Below are positions 46,379 through 58,345 of a stretch of 64,000 nucleotides of DNA, piece after piece (position 1 is the stretch's first letter; each line of letters starts with the position of its first letter). The stretch covers positions 23,789,001 through 23,853,000 of the forward strand of contig CM073495.1 in assembly GCA_037074585.1 (NCBI GenBank), given 5' to 3'. The notes under the pieces were generated by a model that was given only the letters and a program-made list of their open reading frames with translations, was not told the DNA's origin and made no database searches. The position numbers and the translations under genes were made by a program. This stretch comes from Biancaea sappan (Eukaryota; Streptophyta; Magnoliopsida; Fabales; Fabaceae).

Positions 46379-47960
46379 TGGTTACTTTCAGAATTTAAAA
46401 TGATTATAGGTGTAAGGCTGTCAAAAAATTGATAGGGAAGTGTGAGAAAAGGAATGAAAAGAAGTGAATTGATTGGTGGAATATCTTTTTTGTCAGGATT
46501 ACATAGGGAAATGAAGATATCTAATACATATTGGCAAAAGGCAACCACGAAATCTCTAGCATATTGAGATTTGAGAACTTCGCATTCAATCACTCATCTT
46601 TATCTTGTTTTCTTCTCTATGCTTTTGATTTCAGATTTGTTTGGCGTTCTCCACATGATAGAGAAGAAGAATCGATTGAAGAAAACCAATCTAAACCTCC
46701 TTCTTCTTCTTCTTCTTCTTTTTTTTTTCTACTGGCTTTACTCCTTGTTCCGTGCACCACCTTCTTCTTCTTTGTCTTCTTTTCTTTTTCTTTTTTTCCC
46801 TCTCACTTGAAACTCGTCGGAAAAAAAAAAAGATAGAATCGGAGAAACCGGTAACCGAACTAGTTTTACTATTTTTTTTGTAGTTTTTGACCGATCTGAC
46901 CAATTTTTACCCCTCGCTAGTTTTTAGCATATTCAGAACCAAACGACTAGCTGGTTTACCGGTTTTTCAGTCTGACTGACCGGTCCAGTTTGGTTTTCTT
47001 AACATTACATTTAATAAGATACTAAAATTATATATATTCTTTTCACAAAAAAAAGTTATGTATATTCTAACACAAATAATATTTTGGTTTGTAATTAATA
47101 TAAAATTACTTAATTTCAATTATTGTGATATTGCTCTTCTTAAGTTGAATTGACATTTTATATAAAATATAAATTGACAAAGTAAAGTAAAGTATCAATT
47201 AAGCCATTCGGTGTTATACAAAATAATTTTGGGTTTTGGATATGGATGACCCAGTTTCTTTAAGTTGGGTACTAGAAAAAAAAATTGGATTGTTGTTGAC
47301 CCAATTAGGTATACTCGGTGTAAACTATGCGAGTTTGAACGAGTTTACCTGAGTCTGATCGAATTTCGATTCTAGGATCGAGTTTACTTTTTTTGGGAAC
47401 CTAAGCTTGCAAACTTGGATGAATGTAAGAGTAAACTCGAGAGTTTAATAACCATGTGTAAAATTGATTTTGAAAATTTTCAAAAAAAAAATTGGATCAT
47501 GTATTTTGAAAACAATTTTAAAATTAAAAAAAAATACATTTGGGAGATTTGTTTTAAAAACAATATTTAAAAATCATTTGATAAAATGTTTGTCATATAA
47601 TTTTGTGATAAATTCAATACAGTGAAATAATTAAATATGATATTTAAAGAAATAAAAAATACAAGTTGAATAAATTAATGGTTATAGCATGAGCTACATT
47701 TTGATGAATTGGTTAAATTTATTATCTAATTACTTAAATTATTGAGAATGTCTTTACATTATAACTTAATATAATTATACCTTTAAGAAGATAAAATGAA
47801 TTGATGCAAGGGTATCCAAATCCTTCTCGCACCAGATGAACCCACTAAAAGATCAAATGCTCTCAAAGGTTGTGACTCTATACACAAAGAGAAAATCAAT
47901 CAAATGATCTTGCTTAAAGGACGAGAGCGCCCAACCACTCACACCAACAATAGTTTGGTG
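46379..47960. other. intergenic DNA with ACCGGT-rich repeat debris
   Basis: A CTT-rich stretch at 46700-46800 and, at about 46840-47005, several ACCGGT, GACCGATC and GACCGGTCCAG sequences in both orientations, a pattern seen at the ends of non-autonomous plant elements. From 47010 on it is AT-rich and featureless. Confidence 0.45.
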
Positions 47961-47995
47961 AAAAATTATTTCTAAGAACAACAATTAAACAGTCG

Positions 47996-48221
47996 AAGCA
48001 TGAATTATATGTTTTCCGTTTAGCATGAAATATTCGTTCAAGCATGAATTATAAGTTTTCCGTTTATCATGAAATATTCGTTCAAGCATGAATTATAAGT
48101 TTTCCGTTTAATTAGCATGAAATATTCGTTCAAGCATGAGTTATAAGTTTTCCGTTTATCATGAAATATTCGTTCAAGCATGAATTATATGTTTTCCGTT
48201 TATCATAAAATATTCGTTCCC
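47996..48221 (+). repeat. 45-bp tandem repeat, five copies
   Basis: Units of AAGCATGAATTATAAGTTTT followed by CCGTTTATCATGAAATATTCGTTC. Copy B has only one unit (about 50638-50685), so the expansion happened in copy A after the module duplicated. Confidence 0.92.
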
Positions 48222-49196
48222 TATGTTATGTAGCAGAATTGACGGTTTAACTTATTGGAGGCATGAGAGATGCAATTTAACTACTCTGGTTTTGTCCCAA
48301 TTTTGATCCTCCAAATTGCTGATTCCGTTAGCCAGAAGAGAACGAATATAACAATCTTTTTTGACTCTTCGGTTATCTTTTTTCACAATCATGCATAATA
48401 GGCTAAATAATCTTCATATATTAATCCATGTAGTTGAGATTAATATCAAGATAATTACAATTTATTCATTGAAACTTTTCTGTAATTTAGCTCTTGTTAT
48501 TCAACCTCCTTTTATATCACGAATCATATTTCTTATTTTTTTATGGTTAAATTATAATTTTGATCTCTATAATTTTATTAAAATTATAAATTATTCTATA
48601 TACTTTATTTTTATATAAAATTGTCCTTATAGTTTCTGCATTCATATAAGTTAGTTCTTATTGTCAGTATAGTTAACTTTAATGTTAAAGTTATCTTACA
48701 TGACAGAGATTTGTATATTTGTGAATATGTCAGTATGTACAATCATTCAATTTTTACACAACTCAACCGTCATGTTAATAAAATTCTCATTTTACCTTTT
48801 ATTTCACAAATGTACACATCATTTATCATGTATGATCATTTTAACAGTAAAATTAACTATACTAACAGTAAGAACTAATTTATATGGATAAAAAAACTAT
48901 AAAGACTATTTTACATAAAAATAAAGTATAATGACCAATTTATAATTTTGATAAAACTATAAGGACTAAAATTATAATTTAACCTTCTTTTAATAACAAG
49001 TTATACTTGATGATAATTCATCATATATTTATATTACTTAAATTATATTTTGGTTTTTAAAAAATTTAAGAATTGGATAGGTTGGCAAGCGGGGGTGGGT
49101 ATACCACAATTAATGAATGACTACAAAAAAGGAAAAACATCATGAGCAAGAATTACAAGTTGAATGATATGTAGTTAATAAATATTTGTTAATTTT

Positions 49197-49223
49197 CACA
49201 CACACACACACACACACATATAT
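49197..49223. repeat. (AC)n microsatellite
   Basis: About ten AC units followed by ATATAT, inside module copy A. Copy B has no AC run at the corresponding place. Confidence 0.9.
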
Positions 49224-50075
49224 GGATATTATAAGTCATTTTTTTAAGAGGTATAGTTAATATTTTCATACATATAAGTATACTTTTTCTTTTTCTTTTT
49301 GAATTATTAACAACTTTATAGGGTTCAATAACAAATTTTTAAATGATAAAATCTTATATATTTATTATTTTCTATATTAGTCTTAAAAATAATTTTCAAT
49401 AAATTTTTAAATTTCAAAAAGAAAACTTTCTAAAATAAATTCGAAAAATGTCTAATCCTAGGTATGACGCTTATTATGCAATTAAGAAGCAAGTAAGCTA
49501 ATTATAATCAGCATGCCATGTCATACAATTGACGGCAGAATAGTAACGGCACCAGCCTCTAAGTCATGTAGAATATTTAATGAATTCACAGGCCTATCTT
49601 GAAAATAAATTCTTCCAGGACCAATTTGAAACATTATATATATTTTAAGGACCAAAATAGGATATTAACCAATTTTTAAACCATATAAGAACTGAATGAT
49701 ACATGTTAAGTAGGGAGTTAACTTTCAGATATGAAATTATAGGATGGTTTTTGAATTTTGAGTGATAATTTTTTAATTAGAATATGACAAACTAATTTTA
49801 AGTGAGTTTTACATAATTAATTTTGTTAAATTTTAGATGAAAAGTTTCAGGAAATAGCTTATCGTAACGGAACATACCAGAAGGATGAGTGACACATTCT
49901 AAATATTACAAGAGATAAATTAATTGAGAGCTAAACCGTAAGTAATACAATAATTTACTGTTAATGCTAATACTAAACCTTTTTTGGACAGCATGCTAAT
50001 ACTAAATTAAACTTTCTTTTTTGAACTGAAAGAGATGAAAATTGATGTATGGCAATCTCATGGGCTGTTGGGCCC

Positions 50076-50603
50076 AACTAGATTTTTGTAATTTTAAATT
50101 ATGAGTACACATAGCAAATGATATGAAAGATGTTTTTTATCATATGACAGTTCAGTCAATATTTTCTGTTAATTAATTTGATAGTGTTAAAAAAATAGCA
50201 TATCTAACAAAAATTGAAATATGTAAAATATATTTGACCAAAAACATTTCAAGACATAATTAAAAGTCAGTGTAAACAATAGGAATATGAAGTATACTTT
50301 TGTTCTAAAATATTTACTAAAATTAGTTTTAGATTTTAGCCACAAGTTTAACTTTTAACCATTTTTATAATATTATTTTTTGCAGTACACTATATATACA
50401 TAGATGCCATTGACGAACTTACATAATTACAACACTGCCACCACATTTTTGGCCCTATTTTTCAAAATAATTGCTGTTGAAAATTCATTAAAACTTTCAT
50501 TTTTTATTTTAAAAATAATAATTTCACAAATTGTTTTTAAAATGTAATTTTCAAAAACATTATACAAAACAAATTTTTATTATTTTTCCATTTTTAAAAA
50601 CGT
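50076..50603. other. spacer between module copies A and B
   Basis: AT-rich, non-coding, nothing recognised. The 3' part (50460-50600) resembles 47470-47600 (AATTTTCAAAAA and TTTTAAAAACAAT themes), so the duplicated unit may begin a little upstream of the limits given. Confidence 0.45.
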
Positions 50604-52681
50604 AAAATTATTTCTAAGAAAAACAATTAAACAGCCGAAGCATGAATTATATCATATGTTTCCCGTTTATCATAAAATATTCGTTCCCTACGGTTTAAAT
50701 TATTGGAGGCATGAGAGATGGAATTTAACGACTCTGGTTTTATCCCAATTCTGACCCTCCAGATTGCTGATTCTATTTGCCAAAGAGAACGAATATAACA
50801 ACCTTTTTTTGACTCTTGGATTAGCTTTTTTCACAATCATGCATAGTAGGCTAAATAATCTTCATATATTAATTCATGAAGACTATGTTAGTTGATAGGA
50901 TAATTGAAAGTTTATAAGCTAATTTTTAACTGAAAATTGAAAGTTATTAAGTTAGCTTATTGAATTAGAAGGGTTTGATAAAAATAGTTATTGATTTAGT
51001 TGATAAATATAAAATAACATATATTTTTATAGTCTCAAAATAATACAAATAAATATATTATTTTTTAATTAAATTAATTTAAATTATTATGTAGATATAT
51101 AATTAATTATATATTATTATTATATATAATATCATCTTCTTCGTTTGTGTATATATATACAGGCAAAGAAGATAATAATGAAGAAGACGACAAACAATGA
51201 CAGACGACGACAAACTACGCGGATGATGACGAACAAGATGCAAACAGCTTTTAATGAGTTATAAGGATATAATGAAAATTTTGATAAAATACAAAAGATA
51301 AAATGTGAAGAAAAATAAAAAAATGATAACATATAATCTACTAAAAGTAACGTTTCAAAATAACCTGTAAATTATTTAAATAAGTTTGTTTATCAAATAT
51401 TTTTGACAAACTTATAAGTTAATCGAATAAACTATAAGTTAACATATAATGCATGCCAAACACAACTAAAGTTGAGATTAGTATCAAGATAATTACGCTT
51501 TATCTCATATAATAGTAAAATAACTTATAAAATCAATTTATTCATTGAAACTTCTCTGTAATTTAGCTTCTGTTATTCAAACTCCTTTTGTATAACGAAT
51601 CATGTTTCTTAATCTTTTAATAATAACAAGTTATACTTGATAATAATTCATTATATATTTATATTAGTTAAATTATATTTTGGTTTTTAAAAAATATTAA
51701 GAATTCGATAGGTTGTCAAGCTGGGTGGGTATACCACAATTAATGAATAACTGCAAAAAACAAAAAAACCATCATGAGCACTAATTACAAGTTGAATGAT
51801 ATATAGTTTATAAATATTTGTTATATTTTATACATATATATGTTATAAGTCATTTGTTAAGTGGTAGTTAATATTTTCATACATTTACGTCTACTTTATC
51901 TTTTTCTTTTTGAATTATTAATAACTTTATAGGGTTTAATAACAAATTTTTAAATGATAAAATCCTATATATTTAACGTATTATATTATTCTTAAAAATA
52001 ATTTTTGAAACAAATTTAGAAATTTTAAAAAGAAAGCTTTCTAAAATAAATTCCAAAAAAAATCTAATGCTAAGTATGACGTTTATTATGCAATTGAGAA
52101 GCACGTAAGCTAATTATAATCAGCATGCCATGTCATACAATTGACGGCAGAATAGTAAGTGCACTAGCCTCTAATTCGTGTAGAATATTTAATGAATTCA
52201 CAGGTTTGTCTTGAAAATAAGTACTTCTAGGACCAATTTGAAACATTAGATAAATTTTAAGGACCAAATAGGATATTAACCAATTTTTAAACCATAGGTG
52301 AACTGAATGATACATGTTAAGCTGCAGGGGGTTAACTTTCAAATATGAAATTATAGGATGGCTTTTGAGTGATAATTTTTTAATTACAATGGGGCAAACT
52401 AATTTTAAGTGAGTTTTACATAATTAATTTTGTTAAATTTTAGATGAAAAATTTCAGGAAATAGCTTATAGTAACGGAATAAATCAGAAGGATGAGTGAC
52501 ACATTCTAAATATTGCAAGAGATAAATTAATTGTGAGCCAAAACCATATGAGTAATACAATAATTTACTGTTAATGCTTATACTAAACATTTTTTGGACT
52601 GCATGCTAATACTACAACTTTCTTTTTTGAAATGAAAGCGATGAAAACTGATGTATAGCAATCTGATGGGCTGTTGGGCCC
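50604..52681 (+). repeat. non-coding module, copy B
   Basis: Collinear with copy A from AAAATTATTTCTAAGAAAAA to GATGGGCTGTTGGGCCC. It carries the MITE at about 50879-51468 between ATTAATTCATGAAG and GTTGAGATTAGTATC, where copy A is uninterrupted (48428-48450). Confidence 0.88.
50879..51468. mobile_element. MITE, copy 2
   Basis: The limits follow from comparison with the empty site in module copy A. The interior shares TTGATAAAAATAGTTATTGA, a TTAATTAAATTAATTT block and GTTTATCAAATATTTTTGAC-like ends with copy 1 at 15811-16368. The terminal bases have decayed. The centre (51130-51240) holds a unique, less AT-rich segment (GACGACAAACAATGACAGAC). Confidence 0.75.
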
Positions 52682-54150
52682 GACCGTATGCATCACACGA
52701 GTCTTCCTCAATAGGACCTCTTTTTTTTTTTTTCTCTCTCTCACTCTCTACTAGGGTTCCAAAGGAAAGGAAAGGCACCGTAACTGCAACAAAAGTGAAA
52801 TATTCGTATGTAATTTTCACTTAGTGTTATCTTAATGGAAATAATTTTTATTTTGTCCAAAAAAAAAACCAAAGGTGAAGGTTGACTCTTCAGGCAACCT
52901 TCCACTCACCTTATTCTTCTCTTTTTTTATGCTTGTTTCTCCCTTCTGTTTTGTGGTAGTTTTTCTTCTTCTTGAATAGAAAGATTTCCTTTCATTTATA
53001 AAAGTTTTCTTCTCTTTCATGGAAGAGATTTTTATTTGAAAAATCGTTTTTGAATTTTTAAAACTTAGCAACTAACTTCTTCAGATTTATACAAATTTCT
53101 TCTTCAAGTTATGCTTGGAAGACCTATTTTTGGGATAAGGGAGGGAGAGCTTTTACCTGACAAACTCACATCCTCCTTCCTCCTTTTTGGTGCTCTGTTT
53201 CTTTTTCGACTGATTGCTTCCCTGCTTACCTTCTTCGACTTCTTGTTGTTGTTGTTTTTGTGAGGAGCCTCTCTATTCAAGATATTTCAAAGCAGAGCCA
53301 AAAGGAATTTCTTTTTCAAATTGTGTCAGGAAGACCTATTCTAATGTTGTCCCTCTAGAGAGGAGTTGAAGAGATGGGGTGTCTCACCTCTATTTTTTTT
53401 GTTTTCTTGATAAATAATGATGTTTTGTAGGTTTAAGTTTTATTTTTAGTGTATGTTTCTCTAAATTTGTATCTTCTCTGCACATAAGTTCAAGCTTGAA
53501 CTGTAATCGTTTATTTTTATGCCTAACAAAATCTTATATATTTATGACTTAGTGTCATACTAATAATTTCTATTTTGTCCAAAACAAAAATTATTTTTAA
53601 GATCTCTGAAGCCTTTGGTCAAGCATAGAGACTAGCACTCCCTTATATTTTAGGAACATTTATAGACTTTCATTATGTACTTAGTAACTTAGACATCAAT
53701 GTACAAGCAAAGATCCTTCATATCCTCATTTGACAACACAGAGAGACTACTTTCCATATTTTATTAGAGACTTGATCATTCCTCTGCCCAGATTCACAAA
53801 AAGAAAGTAAGAAATTAATGCCGAAACTCTTGTAATTAAGATGAATCCAATCTAAGTGATAGATTTCATGTAGAGAAAGACGGTGTTCCAAATAAAGATG
53901 GGCTTGAAAAAGCGAAAGAGTATGCATGAAGACAAGGATATATCCCTTTGGCTTTTTATGTTGGTAATTGGTAATATCTCATCCGCAAATGCTTTTTCTT
54001 TGTACCTCAGTTGGGGTGGGGTGGGGTCCCAGATTAATATGATGCAGTTAAAAATTTAGGAGGGATCAAATTGAGAAAAGAGACATATGTGATGGACCAA
54101 ATGGAAATTTTACTGTTTTAGTCTTAAAGAATAATTAACAACTAGATTTT
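52682..54150. other. intergenic DNA, no gene recognised
   Basis: A CT-rich tract at 52718-52750. Two short direct repeats flank 52.83-53.58 kb: ACTTAGTGT..TAAT..AATAATTT, TATTTTGTCCAAAA at about 52820 and 53548. GGAAGACCTATT occurs twice inside (53119, 53329). The arrangement could be a decayed small element. A 53.7-53.9 kb minus-strand open frame is unrecognised. Confidence 0.4.
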
Positions 54151-54187
54151 AATTATCATGGACACGGAATCGTGTCCCTTGTATGTC

Positions 54188-54194
54188 TATAAAT
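54188..54194 (+). promoter_or_regulatory. TATA box of the EF-hand gene
   Basis: CTATAAATGGG, about 117 bp upstream of the chosen ATG at 54305. Transcription would be expected to start near 54220, which excludes the earlier in-frame ATG at 54158 as the start. Confidence 0.65.
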
Positions 54195-54304
54195 GGGATA
54201 CCCAGAGAGAAAATAAGACATACAAGTTGAAATATCACAGGGCAATTGAGAAAGAAAAAAAGAAGGAAATATTAAGAGGGAAATATCAAAGCAGAGAAAT
54301 AGAA

Positions 54305-54580
54305 ATGCCAGTGTTCATACCCAGAGGCAGAGACATGACATTGTCTCCCGAGTCAGTTTGGGAAATGTTAAAGAAAGCCGACGGAAACAACGACGGTCGT
54401 GTGAGCAGGCAGGAGCTTAAGAATGTTATGGAGCAGTTGGGATCACGCATGCCTCGATTTAGAGCCCTCATGTTTCTGTTCTTCGCCGACATCGAGGACG
54501 GACACATCACCTGTGACGCCAAGATTGACGTCCTCGTTGACCTCATTCTCAAATGGTACGCTAACAAAACTAAGAAGTAA
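54305..54580 (+). CDS. small EF-hand calcium-binding protein
   Basis: A 91-residue single-exon frame. It begins MPVFIPRGRDMTLSPESVWE. Residues 26-37 (DGNNDGRVSRQE) form a canonical EF-hand loop, with Asp26, Asn28, Asp30, Ser34 and Glu37 in the calcium-binding positions and flanking helices. The second EF-hand region (about 61-80, ADIEDGHITCDAKIDVLVDL) keeps the DGHI core but is shortened, so it probably does not bind calcium. The length and layout fit the small two-EF-hand plant proteins related to calmodulin-like and polcalcin-type sensors. No signal peptide or membrane segment is seen. The frame stays open upstream to 54158, but the ATG at 54305 lies downstream of a good TATA box and has a purine-rich context. 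This is the best candidate for a functional host gene here. Its partner and process are unknown. Confidence 0.82.
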   Translation: MPVFIPRGRDMTLSPESVWEMLKKADGNNDGRVSRQELKNVMEQLGSRMPRFRALMFLFFADIEDGHITCDAKIDVLVDLILKWYANKTKK

Positions 54581-54696
54581 ATAACTACCCATTGATATCT
54601 TAAGATGGCAGCAGCCTCTGAAAAGCTTTATAAGGACGGACGGCAACGAATTAATATATCTCTACTCCTTGTGTCATATCTGTAACTCTACCTACT

Positions 54697-55343
54697 CTGC
54701 ACTACTAGTCTAGTGCCACGGGATCAACTACTTGTTCTCATTGTCGCCGTTCAATCAACGGATCAAACAACTATGACTGAGGGACAAACAAAAGACGCAG
54801 ACCACAATCCGATGGCCATGATAAGCTTTCACCAAAACGCACCGTATCACTAATTTCTTTTTTTTTTTTGTTTCACTTATGCCTCCAATCAAAACCTGCC
54901 ACGTAGCCAACCCATCTCTTAACCCAAAATTCGGGAGCAGCTCCTCTGTTTGGCAAGCATAGTGCTTCCAAACATGAGCCATTGAATTTGATGTGGGCCC
55001 CACATGGTAGGTAGGGCCCACCCCATCCAATGGTCCATGCTTGGCAAGCACATGCTTGGCAAGCACATGCTTGCCAAGCAGAGGAGCCAGACCTCCAAAA
55101 TCCACCCCTGATCCAACCTTGCTTTCCCCTGTTTTTCTTCCCAGGAAAGTGACAGAAATAGCACATCATGGAAACTTCCCTGTCATCATCACCGTCAGTG
55201 TCGTCTCCAGTTGGATTGTTAAGATCCAACGACCTGTGTCTTTTACTTGTCTCTCAATCAAGGCCATTTGATCCGTTGATTGAACAGCCACAATGAGGAC
55301 CAGCACAAATAAGCAATTGATCCCATCGCACTAGTCTACATCT
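54697..55343. mobile_element. 647-bp foldback MITE with TACCTACT target duplication
   Basis: The outer ~150 bp at each side are inverted copies. Left: ACTAGTCTAGTGCCACGGGA, GTTCAATCAACGGATCAA, GAGGGACAAACAAAAGAC. Right, inverted: GACTAGTGCGATGGGATC, GTTCAATCAACGGATCAA, GAGAGACAAGTAAAAGAC. TACCTACT lies on both sides (54689-54696 and 55344-55351), or 9 bp with one mismatch, which would fit a Mutator-type origin. The centre is GC-rich and contains a small TGCTTGGCAAGCA array. It starts 116 bp after the stop of the EF-hand gene and could supply its transcript end. Confidence 0.85.
55040..55082. repeat. short TGCTTGGCAAGCACA array
   Basis: TGCTTGGCAAGCACA appears twice in tandem (period 15), followed by TGCTTGCCAAGCA. 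Each unit is a near-perfect palindrome (TGCTTGCCAAGCA). It lies in the core of the foldback element. Confidence 0.85.
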
Positions 55344-55375
55344 TACCTACTAGCGAGTCTGGAGCCCTTGTTTTT

Positions 55376-55917
55376 CTGTATTAGAAAAGCAGGTACTTTT
55401 CTTTTTAGCAACGATTTTAACTGTTGCTAAATTTTAAAAAACCGTTGCTAAAATTCAAGTGTCGCGAAAGATAAAAAAAAGTTTCTAAAATTAACCGTAC
55501 TTATATTTTAGCAACGGTTTATTTACTTTAGCAACGATTATAACCGTTGCTAAAAATATTAGCAACGATTAAAGCCATTGCTAAAAAGAAAAGCACCTAT
55601 TTTTCTTTGTCGAAAAGCAAGGAGGCCGTTCGCCCTACTAGCAAACTTTCCTAATTGTATCTCCTTTTTTTTTCTTTTGTACACTCTTGTGTTCTCTTCA
55701 TGTATAATATTAATATATCGGGTATGGTTTTGCGATATTAGATTAGAGCCATGTTTAGATTTGATTATCCTGATTTACCTTGACACTAAAAGGTTAAGTC
55801 ATTGTATATATCCAAAGAAAATAAAATAGTGGTGGTTTCTTACGGAAATTATGAAAACCATTGCTAAAAACACAATTTACACAACGGTTTGTTAGCTACT
55901 GTTAAAATTTTGTAGTG
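55376..55917. mobile_element. small non-autonomous CACTA derivative
   Basis: The right end reads TTTTGTAGTG (inverse CACTACAAAA). The left end, CTGTATTAGAAAAGC, resembles a mutated CACTACAAGAAAAGC. The interior has many TTTAGCAACGGTT / AACCGTTGCTAAA motifs in both orientations (55405-55590 and 55855-55885), the subterminal pattern expected of a CACTA family. It differs from the GGTGGCGACT family at 2.8-14.7 kb. No 3-bp duplication could be confirmed. Confidence 0.72.
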
Positions 55918-58027
55918 GTGGTTTAGTGCATATATCTAGCTAAAACGGATCTCTTTACTTGTCTAAATTAGATAAGTAAGATATTTGTTGTATCTCAATC
56001 ATTAATTTTTAGATCCAATAGTCCAAATTTTAAATTGTAGTTTTTCTTTTCTTTTTTTAGAAAAAAAAATTAAAATATGGGTCATTAAATCTAAAATCTA
56101 AAGACTCATATAGGACAAACATCATGCTTATCTAATGAGAACAAGTAAGAAATTTGTTTTCACATCTATAACGGTTCCATGTAAACTAGGGTTTCAAGTA
56201 AACCACTATTAAATGTTTAGTAACTTAATAGTTAATTTCATATTCAGTTGATGATTCAATAAATCAACATTAATAAATAATTAATTCAATAATGTAACAT
56301 TTATATTTGATTTAATAATTTAATGTTAATAACTAAGCATATTTATAAAGGTCTCCTGTTCAAATTTTACTATTGTTTATATTTTTTAGCACAAATAATT
56401 ATATAGTGAAGGACAAATTAACAACAAAGTATCAATAAAAGAAATGACTAGAGCATGCATGCAACATCCGTAAAGATACAAGTACGAATTTAGAGGAAGT
56501 CAATTTTACTTAAATTGACGCTCATGCCCAACGACTAGTTGGCCAATAGATTAAATAAATTTAGTAGCAATTATTTTTGCGGGTCACTTATGACACTTTG
56601 TTTATTCACGATTTTGGCTACTGCCACTAAAAAGATTAATGCGGTTAAAGTTGCCGCTAAACCACCATTTACTCACCACATTTTTTGTGTGTATAGAATT
56701 TAATTTTTAAAAGATTGTATTTATATTAATTTTACCAATATTTAATTTATCAAGGTAATTTTAGAAATGAAAAATTGATAATTTAGTTACTAAAGATTTT
56801 ACAATTTAATAATAAAAAAGACAAATTAAAACAAATACAATCTTTAAAAGATTAAATTGATATGCTTAATTTTACAAAGACAAAATTGAGATAACTATGA
56901 TATTTTAAAGTCTAAGTCAATAATTTATTCTTGTTATATCTGCCAAGCTACTTTTTATATTAGTTTAAAAAAAAACTGAAAAGTCAAGCATTGATTAAAA
57001 TTTTATGGTGCATGTAAATCATGATTTTGAAATATTTATTCAGAAACGTTTTCAGAATTTTTAAATTTATTATAATTCTTTTAGAAATCAAAATAGAGTA
57101 AATTGAAACACTTAATTATCTAAAAGCTAAATTGAGATAATTGTAATTTCTAAAAGATTAACTCACAGTATATATGTTTGATAGGGATGATGTATCAGGT
57201 AATGTAATATGAGAGAAAGTGAAAAAAAGAAAAAAAAAAGATAGTGAGAAAAATGTCCAAATTATCTTCTAAAAAATACTAAGTTTTTTTTTATTTTTTA
57301 TTTTTGAGTATTTCAGTAAAATAATATATTCTTATTCTCTTTCCTTTTTTTCTTTTTCTTTCTGCGTTTTTTCTCTTTTACCTTCTCTTTCTGCCTATCA
57401 AATTATATTTTTAGAGGTTTTATGTATCGAATAATCGGAGCATCAGCTAAAGCTTAATGACGAGAAGGAATTAATTATATATATGCCCCCAGTGTTTTGT
57501 CGTATGTGTATCTTAGAGCCTACTATTACCGATTGTCTCTGCCGGTGGTTATTGATTTGGGAATTTTTTATATTCAATGATATTTCTTTTTTTGAGAAAA
57601 AAAGTTTTCAAAATATTGGATAAAATATAAATAGTAAAAATAAAAAGTAATTATTTGATGAATATTAGGTAAATTAAGATATTGCTAACAGATACTTTAT
57701 AATAAAGAAAAATTGGTGGTTGTTATTCAATAATTTATCTTATTTTATTAAAAAATATTTTCACTAGTAATCAAAATTTAACTTATTATTTTTCTAATAA
57801 GAATAATTACAACCTAATTTATTTTCATTTAATTAAAAATAAGTTAGAAATTGAACAAATGGGGAAAAAAATTAATTTATTTTTTAAAGATTTATCCATT
57901 CTCTTGGTCTGTCTAATATATCTTGAAAACTTAATCACTCCTTGGTAGATAAATAAAGACTTGATATCTTATGTGTGCTGTACATTTACAAATTTTGTCG
58001 TGAATAACCCCATTTCAAAGATACTTT

Positions 58028-58028
<1 letters not shown>
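55918..58028. other. AT-rich intergenic DNA
   Basis: No gene or element recognised in 2.1 kb. It may hold upstream introns of the gene at 58.3-60.1 kb, but no exon with good splice sites was found. Confidence 0.45.

Positions 58029-58106
<78 letters not shown>
58029..58106. repeat. (TC)n microsatellite
   Basis: An uninterrupted run of about 38 TC units, long enough to be highly polymorphic. The Arg-Glu open frame on the other strand is an artefact of this repeat. Confidence 0.97.
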
Positions 58107-58265
58107 GTGAGCATGCCTTCATTTAAGCTTATTGATTTGATATATCTACTACTATTACAAGTTCGCAACATTATTTTGCCATTTGTAATTATTATGTTCT
58201 CTAACTTCTGCATTGTCAATTAATAGATCATGTTTTCGATTTTGTACATTTTAAGTGTATCAAAG

Positions 58266-58316
58266 GCCCTTCAGTTAAGTAATTATTCAAGCCCTTCAGT
58301 TAAGTAATTATTCAAA
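58266..58316. repeat. 24-bp tandem duplication
   Basis: CCCTTCAGTTAAGTAATTAT followed by TCAA occurs twice in succession, about 30 bp before the first putative exon of the neighbouring gene. Confidence 0.85.
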
Positions 58317-58345
58317 TAATTCATGTCAACGATTCACCTTTGCAG

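Larger units (their letters stand above)
47962..50075 (+). repeat. non-coding module, copy A
   Basis: It starts AAAATTATTTCTAAGAACAA and ends CTCATGGGCTGTTGGGCCC. It is collinear with copy B (50604-52681) over its whole length and with copy 1 (16852-18785) over most of it. A and B are much more alike than either is to copy 1, so A/B is a younger tandem duplication. No coding function is recognised. Confidence 0.88.

Noticed and set aside
21140..46400. 9-bp target duplication for the MULE
   Set aside because: Flanks were compared (TTAATTAAC-like left, GTTGGTTAC-like right) but no convincing match was found, so none is claimed.
46531..46836. Phe/Ser-rich open frames of about 80-100 codons
   Set aside because: They come from a CTT/TTC-rich low-complexity tract in several frames at once.
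54158..54304. N-terminal extension of the EF-hand frame from the ATG at 54158
   Set aside because: That ATG lies upstream of the TATA box at 54188, and the extra 49 residues look unlike the family.
54755..55271. Several overlapping open frames of 76-118 codons
   Set aside because: They lie within the foldback element and its inverted arms; none resembles a known protein.
57986..58219. Open frame with a long Arg-Glu run
   Set aside because: It is produced by the (TC)n microsatellite.
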